Assembly: GCA_964235615.1 (NCBI GenBank)
Contig: CAXSEE010000163.1
Span: forward strand, 1-9,822
From: Lichenicoccus sp964235615
GTDB lineage: Bacteria > Pseudomonadota > Alphaproteobacteria > Acetobacterales > Acetobacteraceae
DNA: 9,822 bases
Reading direction: 5' to 3'
Each line of letters begins with the position of its first letter. The first letter of the stretch is position 1. The translations under genes and the position numbers were made by a program. Shown here piece after piece: positions 1 through 6,744 of this stretch. The notes below the pieces were generated by a model that was not told the DNA's origin, did no database searches, and saw only the letters and a list, made by a program, of their open reading frames with translations.

Positions 1-456
1 GCGGCCCTTCTCCTCGTCGACCTCCTCGACGGTGCCGTTGAAGCTGGTGAACGGGCCGTCGGCCACGCGCACCTGCTCGCCGATCTCGAATAGGACCGCG
101 GGACGGGGACGTTCCACGCCTTCCTGGGTCTGCTTCATGATCCGCTCAGCCTCGGCGTCCGAGATCGGCGAGGGACGGGTGCGGCTGCCGAGGAAGCCGG
201 TGACCTTGGGCGTGTCCTTGACCAGATGCCAGGCATCGTCGGTCAGCTCCATCTTCACCAGCACGTAGCCGGGGAAGAACTTGCGCTCGGCATTGACCTT
301 CTGGCCGCGCCGAACCTCGACGATCTCCTCGGAGGGGACCAGCACCTCGTCGAAATGATCGGCCAAGCCTTTCTGGCCGGCCTGCTCCTTGATCTGCTGG
401 GCGATCTTCTTCTCGAAGCCGGAATAGACGTGGACGACGTACCAACGCTTGGCCAT
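1..456 (-). CDS. nusG: Transcription termination/antitermination protein NusG (3' end cut by window edge)
   Basis: NusG binds RNA polymerase, suppresses pausing, and links polymerase to Rho or to ribosomal protein S10. The 152 visible residues start MAKRWYVVHVYSGFEKK, the classic NusG N-terminus. The NGN domain spans about residues 1-110, with the conserved FFPGYVLVKM segment near 60-69 and TGFLGSRTRPSPI near 86-98. The C-terminal KOW domain starts near 120 and shows the conserved run V-A-D-G-P-F around 131-136. The family is usually about 175-180 residues, so roughly 25 are missing past position 1. The ATG (454-456) is preceded by a GGGAGG Shine-Dalgarno lying inside the end of secE, and only one base separates the secE stop from this start, so the two are translationally coupled. 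The rplK/rplA ribosomal operon usually follows, but this lies outside the window. Confidence 0.97.
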   Translation of the reverse strand, partial: MAKRWYVVHVYSGFEKKIAQQIKEQAGQKGLADHFDEVLVPSEEIVEVRRGQKVNAERKFFPGYVLVKMELTDDAWHLVKDTPKVTGFLGSRTRPSPISDAEAERIMKQTQEGVERPRPAVLFEIGEQVRVADGPFTSFNGTVEEVDEEKGR

Positions 457-457
457 C

Positions 458-652
458 TCAGCCTCCCACACCGAACAGGGCGCCGATGCCGAGGCGGATG
501 ATCTGATCGACAACGAAGAAGAACACCGCCGTCAGGGCCGCCATCGCCAGCACCAGCCCGGTGGTGACCATGGTCTCGCGACGCGAGGGCCAGGTGACTT
601 TCGCCGCCTCGGAGCGTACTTCACGCACGAATTTCGCAGGACTGACCGCCAC
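458..652 (-). CDS. secE: Preprotein translocase subunit SecE (GTG start)
   Basis: SecE is the small essential inner-membrane subunit that clamps SecY in the SecYEG protein-conducting channel. The 64-residue product is the short single-span form typical of most bacteria other than enterobacteria. It has an amphipathic N-terminal helix carrying the family motif VTWPSRRET (residues 19-27), then one hydrophobic segment at about 29-52. The start is GTG (650-652), chosen because a GGAAGG ribosome-binding site sits six bases upstream and no in-frame ATG competes. The gene follows tRNA-Trp by about 68 bases on the same strand and is followed by nusG after a single base. This is the widespread tRNA-Trp-secE-nusG order, so transcription probably comes from the tRNA-Trp promoter. 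Confidence 0.96.
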   Translation of the reverse strand: MAVSPAKFVREVRSEAAKVTWPSRRETMVTTGLVLAMAALTAVFFFVVDQIIRLGIGALFGVGG

Positions 653-720
653 GCCGCACCTTCCAACACTATGACCCGGACCCGCCCTTGAAAAGCAAGT
701 CCTGCGCGGCGGTGGACGAC

Positions 721-797
721 TGGCAGGGGCGGAGGGTCTCGAACCCGCAACCTCCGGTTTTGGAGACCGGCGCTCTAGCCAATTGAGCTACACCCCT
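721..797 (-). tRNA. tRNA-Trp (anticodon CCA)
   Basis: The reverse strand folds as a cloverleaf. The acceptor AGGGGTG pairs with CGCCCCT (one G-U), the D-stem is GCTC/GAGC, and the anticodon stem is CCGGT/ACCGG around loop CTCCAAA, which gives anticodon CCA. The T-loop is TTCGAGA. The discriminator is G and the 3' CCA (721-723) is encoded. The T-stem GCGGG/CCCTC has a C-U mismatch at the second pair (50-64), where related tRNA-Trp genes carry a tolerated G-U. Its place directly before secE and nusG is conserved in many proteobacteria. Confidence 0.95.
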
Positions 798-871
798 GCA
801 TCGCCGCCTCCGCTGCCCCATTCCACCTCCGATCTGACGGAACGGGCAGCCGCGCGCCGGCGCAGGGGGCG

Positions 872-900
872 TAAAGAAGCTGAGCGGGCTCCAAAGTCAA
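872..900 (-). promoter_or_regulatory. Candidate promoter for tRNA-Trp-secE-nusG
   Basis: On the minus strand a -35 TTGACT (895-900) lies 17 bases from TCTTTA (872-877), which would start transcription about 70 bases before tRNA-Trp. The -35 is a near-consensus match but the -10 is weak, so this is a plausible assignment only. The rest of the 199-base stretch between the two tRNAs (798-996) shows no convincing gene. Confidence 0.4.
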
Positions 901-951
901 GGGCCGCCATGACAGCTTCAGCCAATTCGCCAGCATCGCATCAGCGGGGAC

Positions 952-978
952 TTGCAGCCCGGCGCGACGCGGCATAAC
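952..978 (+). promoter_or_regulatory. Candidate promoter for tRNA-Gly
   Basis: TTGCAG (952-957) and CATAAC (973-978) lie 15 bases apart (16 if the -35 is read one base earlier). The predicted start is about 10-12 bases before the mature tRNA-Gly 5' end. The spacing is short and the hexamers are imperfect, but the position is what a tRNA promoter would need. Confidence 0.4.
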
Positions 979-996
979 AGAGCGGTCGAGACCAGT

Positions 997-1070
997 GCGG
1001 GCGTAGCATAGTGGTAATGCAGTAGCCTTCCAAGCTACCGAGGAGGGTTCGATTCCCTCCGCCCGCTCCA
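997..1070 (+). tRNA. tRNA-Gly (anticodon TCC)
   Basis: This is a fully paired 74-base cloverleaf. The acceptor is GCGGGCG/CGCCCGC, the D-stem GCAT/ATGC, the anticodon stem GTAGC/GCTAC around loop CTTCCAA (anticodon TCC, reading GGA/GGG), and the T-stem GAGGG/CCCTC around TTCGATT. The discriminator is T and CCA (1068-1070) is encoded. It lies on the strand opposite to tRNA-Trp and tRNA-Tyr, and it converges on the SRAP gene, whose stop codon lies 24 bases beyond the tRNA end. Confidence 0.96.
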
Positions 1071-1094
1071 GGCTTGACTTGCGGATCCGAAGCA

Positions 1095-1802
1095 TCAGCG
1101 GCTGTTCGGGCCGCCCGCCTCGCTGGCTCCGGCTCCGTCCGGGATCGGCACGATCAGCTCCGGGCCGTCGTTACGGACGTTGTTGACCGCCCGCGAGACC
1201 GGCCAGCGGCGCAGCGTATCCGGCGGCGCCGGCTGCATCAGCGCCATCGCAACCGAGTGGTCGCTGCCCAGCCAGCTGGCCCACTCGCGCTGTTCCAGTA
1301 TCAGCGGCATGCGATGATGCAGGCCGGCCATGTCGATGCTGGCGTCGGTGGTGAGGATGGCATAGCTCCGCAGCAGGCCGCCGTCCGGCTGGGTCCAGCT
1401 CTCCCAAAGGCCGCCGAGCGCCATCGGCCGGCCATCCTGCCTGCCGACGGCGAAGGGCTGCTTGCCGTCGGCCTCGGTCTTCCACTCGTAGAACAGGTCC
1501 GCGGGAACGATGCAGCGCCGTCGTTCCAGTGCCGCGCGGAACATGCCCGACGTGGCGGCGGTCTCGGACCGGGCGTTGATCGGCTTGCGGGCGGATTTCA
1601 GGTCCTTGGTGAAGTGCGGCACCAAGCCCCAGCTCAGCAGGTCGAGGCGGCGCTCGCCGCTCTGGGGATGCACGCGGACAACCGGCCGGCGGTGCGTGGG
1701 CGCCACGTTCCAGATCGGCTCGAAATTCGGCAGCTCACCCATCACGCCGAAGATGTCGGCGAGATCGGCGGCGTTGGTGGTTGAGCAATAGCGACCGCAC
1801 AT
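1095..1802 (-). CDS. SOS response-associated peptidase (SRAP/YedK/HMCES family)
   Basis: SRAP proteins bind abasic sites in single-stranded DNA and shield them through a thiazolidine crosslink to the N-terminal cysteine exposed when Met1 is removed. The 235-residue product starts MCGRYCS, so Cys2 is in place. The other expected residues are visible: WNVAPT (31-36), LSWGLVP (56-62), Asn76 in NARSET, Glu106 in FYEWK, and His162 in HHRMP. These correspond to Cys2, Asn75, Glu105 and His160 of E. coli YedK. The length matches the family. The start at 1802 is chosen because Cys2 must be N-terminal and AGGA lies five bases upstream. The open frame continues upstream to 1961, but that part is a translation of tRNA-Tyr and is not protein. 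No terminator is visible between tRNA-Tyr and this gene (35 bases), so the two are probably co-transcribed. Confidence 0.94.
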   Translation of the reverse strand: MCGRYCSTTNAADLADIFGVMGELPNFEPIWNVAPTHRRPVVRVHPQSGERRLDLLSWGLVPHFTKDLKSARKPINARSETAATSGMFRAALERRRCIVPADLFYEWKTEADGKQPFAVGRQDGRPMALGGLWESWTQPDGGLLRSYAILTTDASIDMAGLHHRMPLILEQREWASWLGSDHSVAMALMQPAPPDTLRRWPVSRAVNNVRNDGPELIVPIPDGAGASEAGGPNSR

Positions 1803-1837
1803 GGCGATCCTACAAACCGGAATACGAGAGGAAGTTT

Positions 1838-1922
1838 TGGTGCAGGGGGTTGGATTCGAACCAACGTAGGCAAAACCAGCGGATTTACAGTCCGCCCCCT
1901 TTAGCCACTCGGGCACCCCTGC
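1838..1922 (-). tRNA. tRNA-Tyr (anticodon GTA)
   Basis: This is an 85-base class II tRNA on the reverse strand. The acceptor is GCAGGGG/CCCCTGC. The anticodon stem GCGGA/TCCGC encloses CTGTAAA, which gives anticodon GTA. It has a long variable arm typical of bacterial tRNA-Tyr, a T-stem GTTGG/CCAAC around TTCGAAT, discriminator A, and encoded CCA (1838-1840). It is the first gene of a probable unit with the SRAP gene. Confidence 0.96.
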
Positions 1923-1933
1923 GGTGGGCTGCG

Positions 1934-1961
1934 AGCTAAGGCCGATCGTGGCCGCTGTCAA
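1934..1961 (-). promoter_or_regulatory. Candidate promoter for tRNA-Tyr
   Basis: On the minus strand a perfect -35 TTGACA (1956-1961) lies 16 bases from TTAGCT (1934-1939), just before the mature tRNA start at 1922. A second TTGACG lies at 1973-1978, beside the gap, without a matching -10. The -35 is strong and the -10 weak. Confidence 0.45.
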
Positions 1962-1979
1962 CGCTTCGGCGACGTCAAC

Positions 1980-2079
1980 NNNNNNNNNNNNNNNNNNNNN
2001 NNNNNNNNNNNNNNNNNNNNNNNNNNNNNNNNNNNNNNNNNNNNNNNNNNNNNNNNNNNNNNNNNNNNNNNNNNNNNNN
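1980..2079. other. Assembly gap (100 N)
   Basis: Exactly 100 undetermined bases separate tRNA-Tyr from rlmB. A round run of 100 is the usual placeholder for a scaffold join of unknown length, so the real distance and content are unknown. It may hide the rlmB promoter and possibly its true 5' end. Confidence 0.95.
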
Positions 2080-2097
2080 CGCGGCTATAAGCGGTCC

Positions 2098-2931
2098 ATG
2101 CCATCCAGAACCCCGGGACCCGCAACGCCGCACGGCCAACGGCCACGCCCGCATGCCACCCAGCAAGACCCATCCGCCCAGCGCGGCCGGCATCAGTCCG
2201 GCGTCCGTGCCGCGGCGTCCGGTGGCGGCCACTGGCTCTATGGGCTGCACACGGTGACGGCTGCCCTGCTCAACCCGCAGCGGCGGTTGCGGCGGCTGCT
2301 GCTGACCGAGGAAGCCGAAGCGGTGCTGGCCGCGAGGATGGCGGGCGCCTGGCCGGTTCCGGTCGAGCGCACCGACCGCGGCCGGCTCGACGCCCTGGTC
2401 GGACGCGACGCGGTGCATCAGGGTGCCGGGCTGCTGGCCGATCCGCTGTCGTCGCCGCCATTGGAGCAGACCTTGCAGCGTCCGGGGCCGGTGCTGGTGC
2501 TGGACCAGGTCAGCGATCCGCGCAACGTCGGCGCCATCCTGCGCTCGGCGCAGGCGTTCGGAGCCGCGGCGGTGATCGTGCAGGACCGCAATGCCCCGGA
2601 AGAGACCGGTGCCCTGGCCAAGGCCGCGTCCGGCGCCCTGGAGACGATGCCGCTGCTTCGCGCCGTCAACCTGTCGCGAACCCTGGTGGCGTTGAAGGCG
2701 GCCGGCTTCTGGACCGTTGGCCTCGATACCGCCGGCGGTATCCTCGATGGCGTGGCATTCAGGAACCGGCGGGTGGCGCTCGTGCTCGGCGCGGAAGGCG
2801 AGGGCCTGCGCCGGCTTACCCGGGAGACCTGCGACGAGGTCGCCGGCTTGCGCATGCCCGGCGGCATGGAAAGCCTGAACGTCTCCAATGCCGCCGCCGT
2901 GGCGCTTTACGAAATCATTCGTGGCGGCTGA
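2098..2931 (+). CDS. rlmB: 23S rRNA (guanosine-2'-O)-methyltransferase RlmB, SpoU/TrmH family
   Basis: RlmB is an S-adenosylmethionine-dependent enzyme that methylates the 2'-O of G2251 in 23S rRNA. All three SpoU motifs are present: LDQVSDPRNVGAILRSAQA (135-153), with the catalytic-type Asn143 and Arg149; LVLGAEGEGL (229-238); and MPGGMESLNVSNAAAVALYE (253-272), which helps form the trefoil knot. The N-terminal RNA-binding (SpoU_sub_bind) domain covers about residues 46-118 and holds YGLHTV and the HQGA motif. The product is 277 residues against about 245 for E. coli. The excess is a Pro/Arg/Gln-rich, probably disordered leader (1-43). The ATG at 2098 is the first after the gap and has only a poor ribosome-binding site, so a start inside the gap cannot be ruled out. 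It is divergent from tRNA-Tyr across the gap, a common arrangement in alphaproteobacteria. Confidence 0.92.
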   Translation: MPSRTPGPATPHGQRPRPHATQQDPSAQRGRHQSGVRAAASGGGHWLYGLHTVTAALLNPQRRLRRLLLTEEAEAVLAARMAGAWPVPVERTDRGRLDALVGRDAVHQGAGLLADPLSSPPLEQTLQRPGPVLVLDQVSDPRNVGAILRSAQAFGAAAVIVQDRNAPEETGALAKAASGALETMPLLRAVNLSRTLVALKAAGFWTVGLDTAGGILDGVAFRNRRVALVLGAEGEGLRRLTRETCDEVAGLRMPGGMESLNVSNAAAVALYEIIRGG

Positions 2932-2942
2932 GCATGGCCGGA

Positions 2943-2971
2943 TTGACGCGGCTCATCTCCGCATCCTAGAT
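2943..2971 (+). promoter_or_regulatory. Candidate promoter of the ferric-iron ABC operon
   Basis: TTGACG (2943-2948) lies 17 bases from CTAGAT (2966-2971), a good match to the alphaproteobacterial TTGACG...CTANAT pattern. It sits just after the rlmB stop, with a predicted start near 2978, about 18 bases before the first ATG of the binding-protein gene. No convincing Fur box is visible here. Confidence 0.5.
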
Positions 2972-2995
2972 GCAATCCGTTCGCAATTGGATTGG

Positions 2996-4027
2996 ATGCG
3001 CCGCATGTTCTTTCCCTCCCGCCGTAGCACGCTTGGTCTTTGCGTCCTGTCCCAGCTGACGGCGGCCATCGGATCCGGCGCGGTTGCCGCGGACACCACG
3101 CTGACATTGTACAGCGCGCAGCATCAGCAGATGGTGGAGGGCGTCATCGCCGACTTCACCCGGCAGACCGGCATCCAGGTCCGTGCCCGCTACGGCGAGG
3201 CGCCGGAGCTTGCCAGCCAGATTGCCAAGGAGGGGGCTTCGTCTCCGGCGGACGTCTTTTTCACCGAGAACTCGCCCGAGCTGATGCTGCTGGGCGAGAA
3301 GGGGCTGCTGGCGCCGCTCCCCCCCGCCACGCTGGCCCAGGTGCCCGCCAAATACAGCGCTCCGGCCGGCAACTGGATCGGCGTCTTCGCCCGCGAGAAC
3401 GTGCTCGACTACAACAAGTCGATGATCCAGGAAGCGGCGCTGCCGCCCTCGCTGCTCGACCTCGCCAAGCCGGCCTGGAAGGGCAAGATCGCCTTTGCCC
3501 CCAGCGATGCCGACTTCCTGCCGCTGGTCGCCGCGGTGTCGGCGCTGAAGGGCGAGGCTGCCGCCGTGGAATGGCTGGAGGGCCTTAAGGCCAACGGCCA
3601 GGTGTTCGACGATGACGAGGGCGTGGTGGCCGCGGTCGATCGCGGCGCGGTCGCGGTCGGGATCATCAACAGCTATTACTACGAGCGCCAGCGGGCCGAG
3701 ACCGGTGCCGACCGGATGCATAGCGCGATCCACCATTTCGCCGGCGGCGACGTCGGTGCGCTGGTCAATGTCTCCGGCGCCGCGGCACTGAAGTCGGCGA
3801 AGCATCCGGCCGCCGCCCAGCGCTTCGTCGCCTTCCTGGTCAGCAAGCCGGTGCAGGAGCAGGTCGCCAAGGCCGATGTCGACTTCGAATATCCCCTGGT
3901 CGCCGGCGTCGCCGCCAACCCGGTGCTGGAACCGTTCGGCCAGTTGCAGCCGCCGGCGCTGACCATCACGCAGCTCGGCGACGACCGCAAGGCTGCACGC
4001 CTGCTGCGCCGCGCCGGGTTGCTCTGA
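2996..4027 (+). CDS. Periplasmic ferric-iron-binding protein of an ABC importer (SfuA/FbpA/FutA type)
   Basis: This protein captures Fe3+ in the periplasm and delivers it to the adjacent permease. The 343-residue product has a basic N-terminus, a hydrophobic stretch and a likely signal-peptidase site around residues 30-33 (AVAAD). The mature protein starts with the family pattern TLTLYSAQH. Residues that match the iron ligands of Haemophilus/Neisseria FbpA are visible: His43 in SAQH, Glu91 in FTENSPE, and a tyrosine cluster at 227-229 (SYYYERQ). The family pattern ARENVLDYNKS (132-142) is also present. This ligand set argues for iron rather than sugars, polyamines or thiamine. The ATG at 2996 is chosen because it gives a complete signal peptide and lies just after the promoter; ATG 3005 is an in-frame alternative, and neither has a strong ribosome-binding site. 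The open frame runs back into rlmB, but that part is not expected to be translated. The permease follows after 10 bases. Confidence 0.9.
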   Translation: MRRMFFPSRRSTLGLCVLSQLTAAIGSGAVAADTTLTLYSAQHQQMVEGVIADFTRQTGIQVRARYGEAPELASQIAKEGASSPADVFFTENSPELMLLGEKGLLAPLPPATLAQVPAKYSAPAGNWIGVFARENVLDYNKSMIQEAALPPSLLDLAKPAWKGKIAFAPSDADFLPLVAAVSALKGEAAAVEWLEGLKANGQVFDDDEGVVAAVDRGAVAVGIINSYYYERQRAETGADRMHSAIHHFAGGDVGALVNVSGAAALKSAKHPAAAQRFVAFLVSKPVQEQVAKADVDFEYPLVAGVAANPVLEPFGQLQPPALTITQLGDDRKAARLLRRAGLL

Positions 4028-4037
4028 AGCTTCCGGA

Positions 4038-5606
4038 GTGACGGGGATCGGCGTGAGAGCGAGCACAGCACGGGCGCCGCTCGGGCTGCTCGCGGCCGGG
4101 GCCGCCGTATCGCTGCTGGTGCTGCTGCCGCTCGGCTACACCGCCATCGAGGCGATACAGGTCGATCGCGACGACGCCGCCGACCTGCTGCTTCGTCCGC
4201 TGGTCGGGCAGCTGCTGCTCAACACGCTGGCGCTGGTGTCCTGCACGACGCTGATCGCGGGTGTGCTCGGCACCGCGGCCGCCTGGCTGGTCGAGCGCAC
4301 CGACCTTCCGGGCCGCCGTGTGTGGGCGGTGCTGGCGGCCATCCCGCTGGCGATCCCGCCCTTCATCTCCAGCTTCGCCTGGGTGTCGCTCAGCCCCTCC
4401 CTGCAGACGTTCGGCGGCGCCCTTCTGGTCGTCACCAGCGCCTACTATCCGCTGGTCTACCTGCCGGTCGCGGCCAGCCTGCGCGGCATGGACCCGGCAT
4501 TGGAGGAGACCGCGCGCGCGCTCGGGCTCGGGCCGTATGCCTGCTTCCGCCGTGTCGTGCTGCCGCAACTGCGCCCGGCGCTGCTCGGCGGCATGCTGCT
4601 GGTGTCGCTGAACACCCTGGTCGAGTTCGGCGCCTTCGCCCTGCTGCGCTTCCGCACCTTCACCACCGAGATCTACGCCGAGTATCGCACCGGGCTGGAT
4701 GGCCCGGAGCCGGCGCTGCTGGCGATGGTGCTGCTGGCGCTGTGCCTGCTCTGCCTGTTCGCCGAGGCCCGCGTGCGTGGCGGCGCGCGCTACGCCCGGA
4801 TCGGGCAGGGGTCGCGCCGCCGCCCGGCCCTGCAGGCGCTGGGCCGGTCGACCGTGCCGGTGCTGGCCGGCTTCGTGCTGCTGGCGGGTGCCACGCTCGG
4901 GATGCCGCTGGGGATGATCCTGTTCTGGATCACCCGGCATAATTCCGCGGCTACATCCGCGGTGCAGGTCTCGCCGCTGCTGCTGGCGGAGGCGGCCTTT
5001 TCCTCGCTGTGGCTCGGGTTCGCGGCGGCGGCGGTGACGTTGCTGCTGGCGCTGCCGCTCGGGATGCTGGCGACCCGCTACGAGGGCCGGCTGGTCACCC
5101 TGCTGGAACGCGCGGCCTACCTCGCCCAGGGCGTGCCCGGCATCGTCGTCGCCCTGGCCCTGGTCGGGCTGACGGTGCAGTCGCTGCAGCCGCTGTATCA
5201 GAGTGCGGCGCTGCTGATCCTGGCCTATGCGGTGCTGTTCCTGCCTCTGGCGCTGGTCAGCGTGCGGGCGGCCCTGATGCAGGCCCAGCGCCAGCATGAG
5301 GATGCGGCGCGGTCGCTCGGCCTCGGCTGGGCGGCGACCGCCTGGCGGGTGACGCTGCCGCTGGCGGGACCGGGACTCGGCGCGGCCGGGGCACTGGTGT
5401 TCGTCTCCGTCGTCACCGAGCTTACCGTCACCCTGCTGCTGGCCCCCACCGGCACCACCACGCTGGCCACCGAGGTCTGGGCCGACACCACGACCTTGGC
5501 GTTCGCCGCCGCGGCGCCCTATGCCGGGTTGATGACCACCCTCTCGCTGCTGGCGAGCTGGCTGCTGGTGCGACGGTTCGGCATCGTCGCCTCGGGCGCG
5601 CGCTGA
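4038..5606 (+). CDS. Iron ABC transporter permease with two fused permease domains (SfuB/FbpB type)
   Basis: This is the inner-membrane channel subunit of the ferric importer. The 522-residue protein carries two homologous binding-protein-dependent permease domains. Each has the cytoplasmic EAA loop that contacts the ATPase: EETARALGLGPYACFRRVVLP at about 156-176 and EDAARSLGLG...RVTLP at about 421-441. About a dozen hydrophobic segments are visible, for example 14-36, 60-82, 95-118, 226-243, 274-298, 320-343, 365-383, 388-410, 445-468 and 490-511. The fused form is normal for SfuB/FbpB, so one polypeptide supplies both halves. The start shown is GTG 4038. An in-frame GTG at 4053 has a better-placed GGGGA and may be the real start, which would shorten the protein by five residues. 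It lies 10 bases after the binding protein and 9 before the ATPase. Confidence 0.93.
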   Translation: MTGIGVRASTARAPLGLLAAGAAVSLLVLLPLGYTAIEAIQVDRDDAADLLLRPLVGQLLLNTLALVSCTTLIAGVLGTAAAWLVERTDLPGRRVWAVLAAIPLAIPPFISSFAWVSLSPSLQTFGGALLVVTSAYYPLVYLPVAASLRGMDPALEETARALGLGPYACFRRVVLPQLRPALLGGMLLVSLNTLVEFGAFALLRFRTFTTEIYAEYRTGLDGPEPALLAMVLLALCLLCLFAEARVRGGARYARIGQGSRRRPALQALGRSTVPVLAGFVLLAGATLGMPLGMILFWITRHNSAATSAVQVSPLLLAEAAFSSLWLGFAAAAVTLLLALPLGMLATRYEGRLVTLLERAAYLAQGVPGIVVALALVGLTVQSLQPLYQSAALLILAYAVLFLPLALVSVRAALMQAQRQHEDAARSLGLGWAATAWRVTLPLAGPGLGAAGALVFVSVVTELTVTLLLAPTGTTTLATEVWADTTTLAFAAAAPYAGLMTTLSLLASWLLVRRFGIVASGAR

Positions 5607-5615
5607 GCGGCCGGC

Positions 5616-6688
<1,073 letters not shown>

Positions 6689-6692
<4 letters not shown>

Positions 6693-6716
6693 CGCCGCTC
6701 GTTCCGAGCCCTAATT
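6689..6716 (+). promoter_or_regulatory. Candidate promoter of the porin-propeller-peroxidase operon
   Basis: TTGACG (6689-6694) overlaps the stop codon of the ATPase gene and lies 16 bases from CTAATT (6711-6716). Read as TTGACGC and CCTAATTG, it fits the alphaproteobacterial promoter pattern. The Fur box starts at the end of the -10 element, where bound Fur would block polymerase. Confidence 0.5.
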
Positions 6717-6730
6717 GAGAATGAGTATCA
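6716..6730 (+). promoter_or_regulatory. Fur box (7-1-7 inverted repeat)
   Basis: TGAGAATGAGTATCA matches the Fur core consensus TGATAATnATTATCA at 12 of 14 defined positions. The flanks extend the dyad to ATTGA...TCAAT (6714-6732). It lies 14 bases before the porin start codon, next to the predicted -10 element. The expected behaviour is iron-dependent repression by Fur or a Fur-like regulator. The tract is AT-rich in a very GC-rich background, which makes a chance match unlikely. Confidence 0.8.
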
Positions 6731-6744
6731 ATAACGGGTAGTAG

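Noticed and set aside
1098..1114. Hairpin GCGGC/GCCGC near the convergent ends of tRNA-Gly and the SRAP gene
   Set aside because: The stem is only five bases, lies inside the SRAP coding end and has no T-run on either strand, so a terminator cannot be supported.
1803..1961. Upstream extension of the SRAP gene adding 53 residues
   Set aside because: The added peptide is a translation of tRNA-Tyr, a well-known artefact, and it would block the catalytic N-terminal Cys2.
2909..2922. Perfect 5-base-arm palindrome ACGAA-ATCA-TTCGT near the end of rlmB
   Set aside because: It lies within conserved rlmB codons, the arms are short, and it is upstream of the predicted -35. It does not match Fur, Irr or RirA sites well enough.
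2888..2995. Upstream start of the binding protein inside rlmB
   Set aside because: It would put 36 residues before the signal peptide and overlap the end of rlmB; the promoter and signal sequence favour 2996 or 3005.
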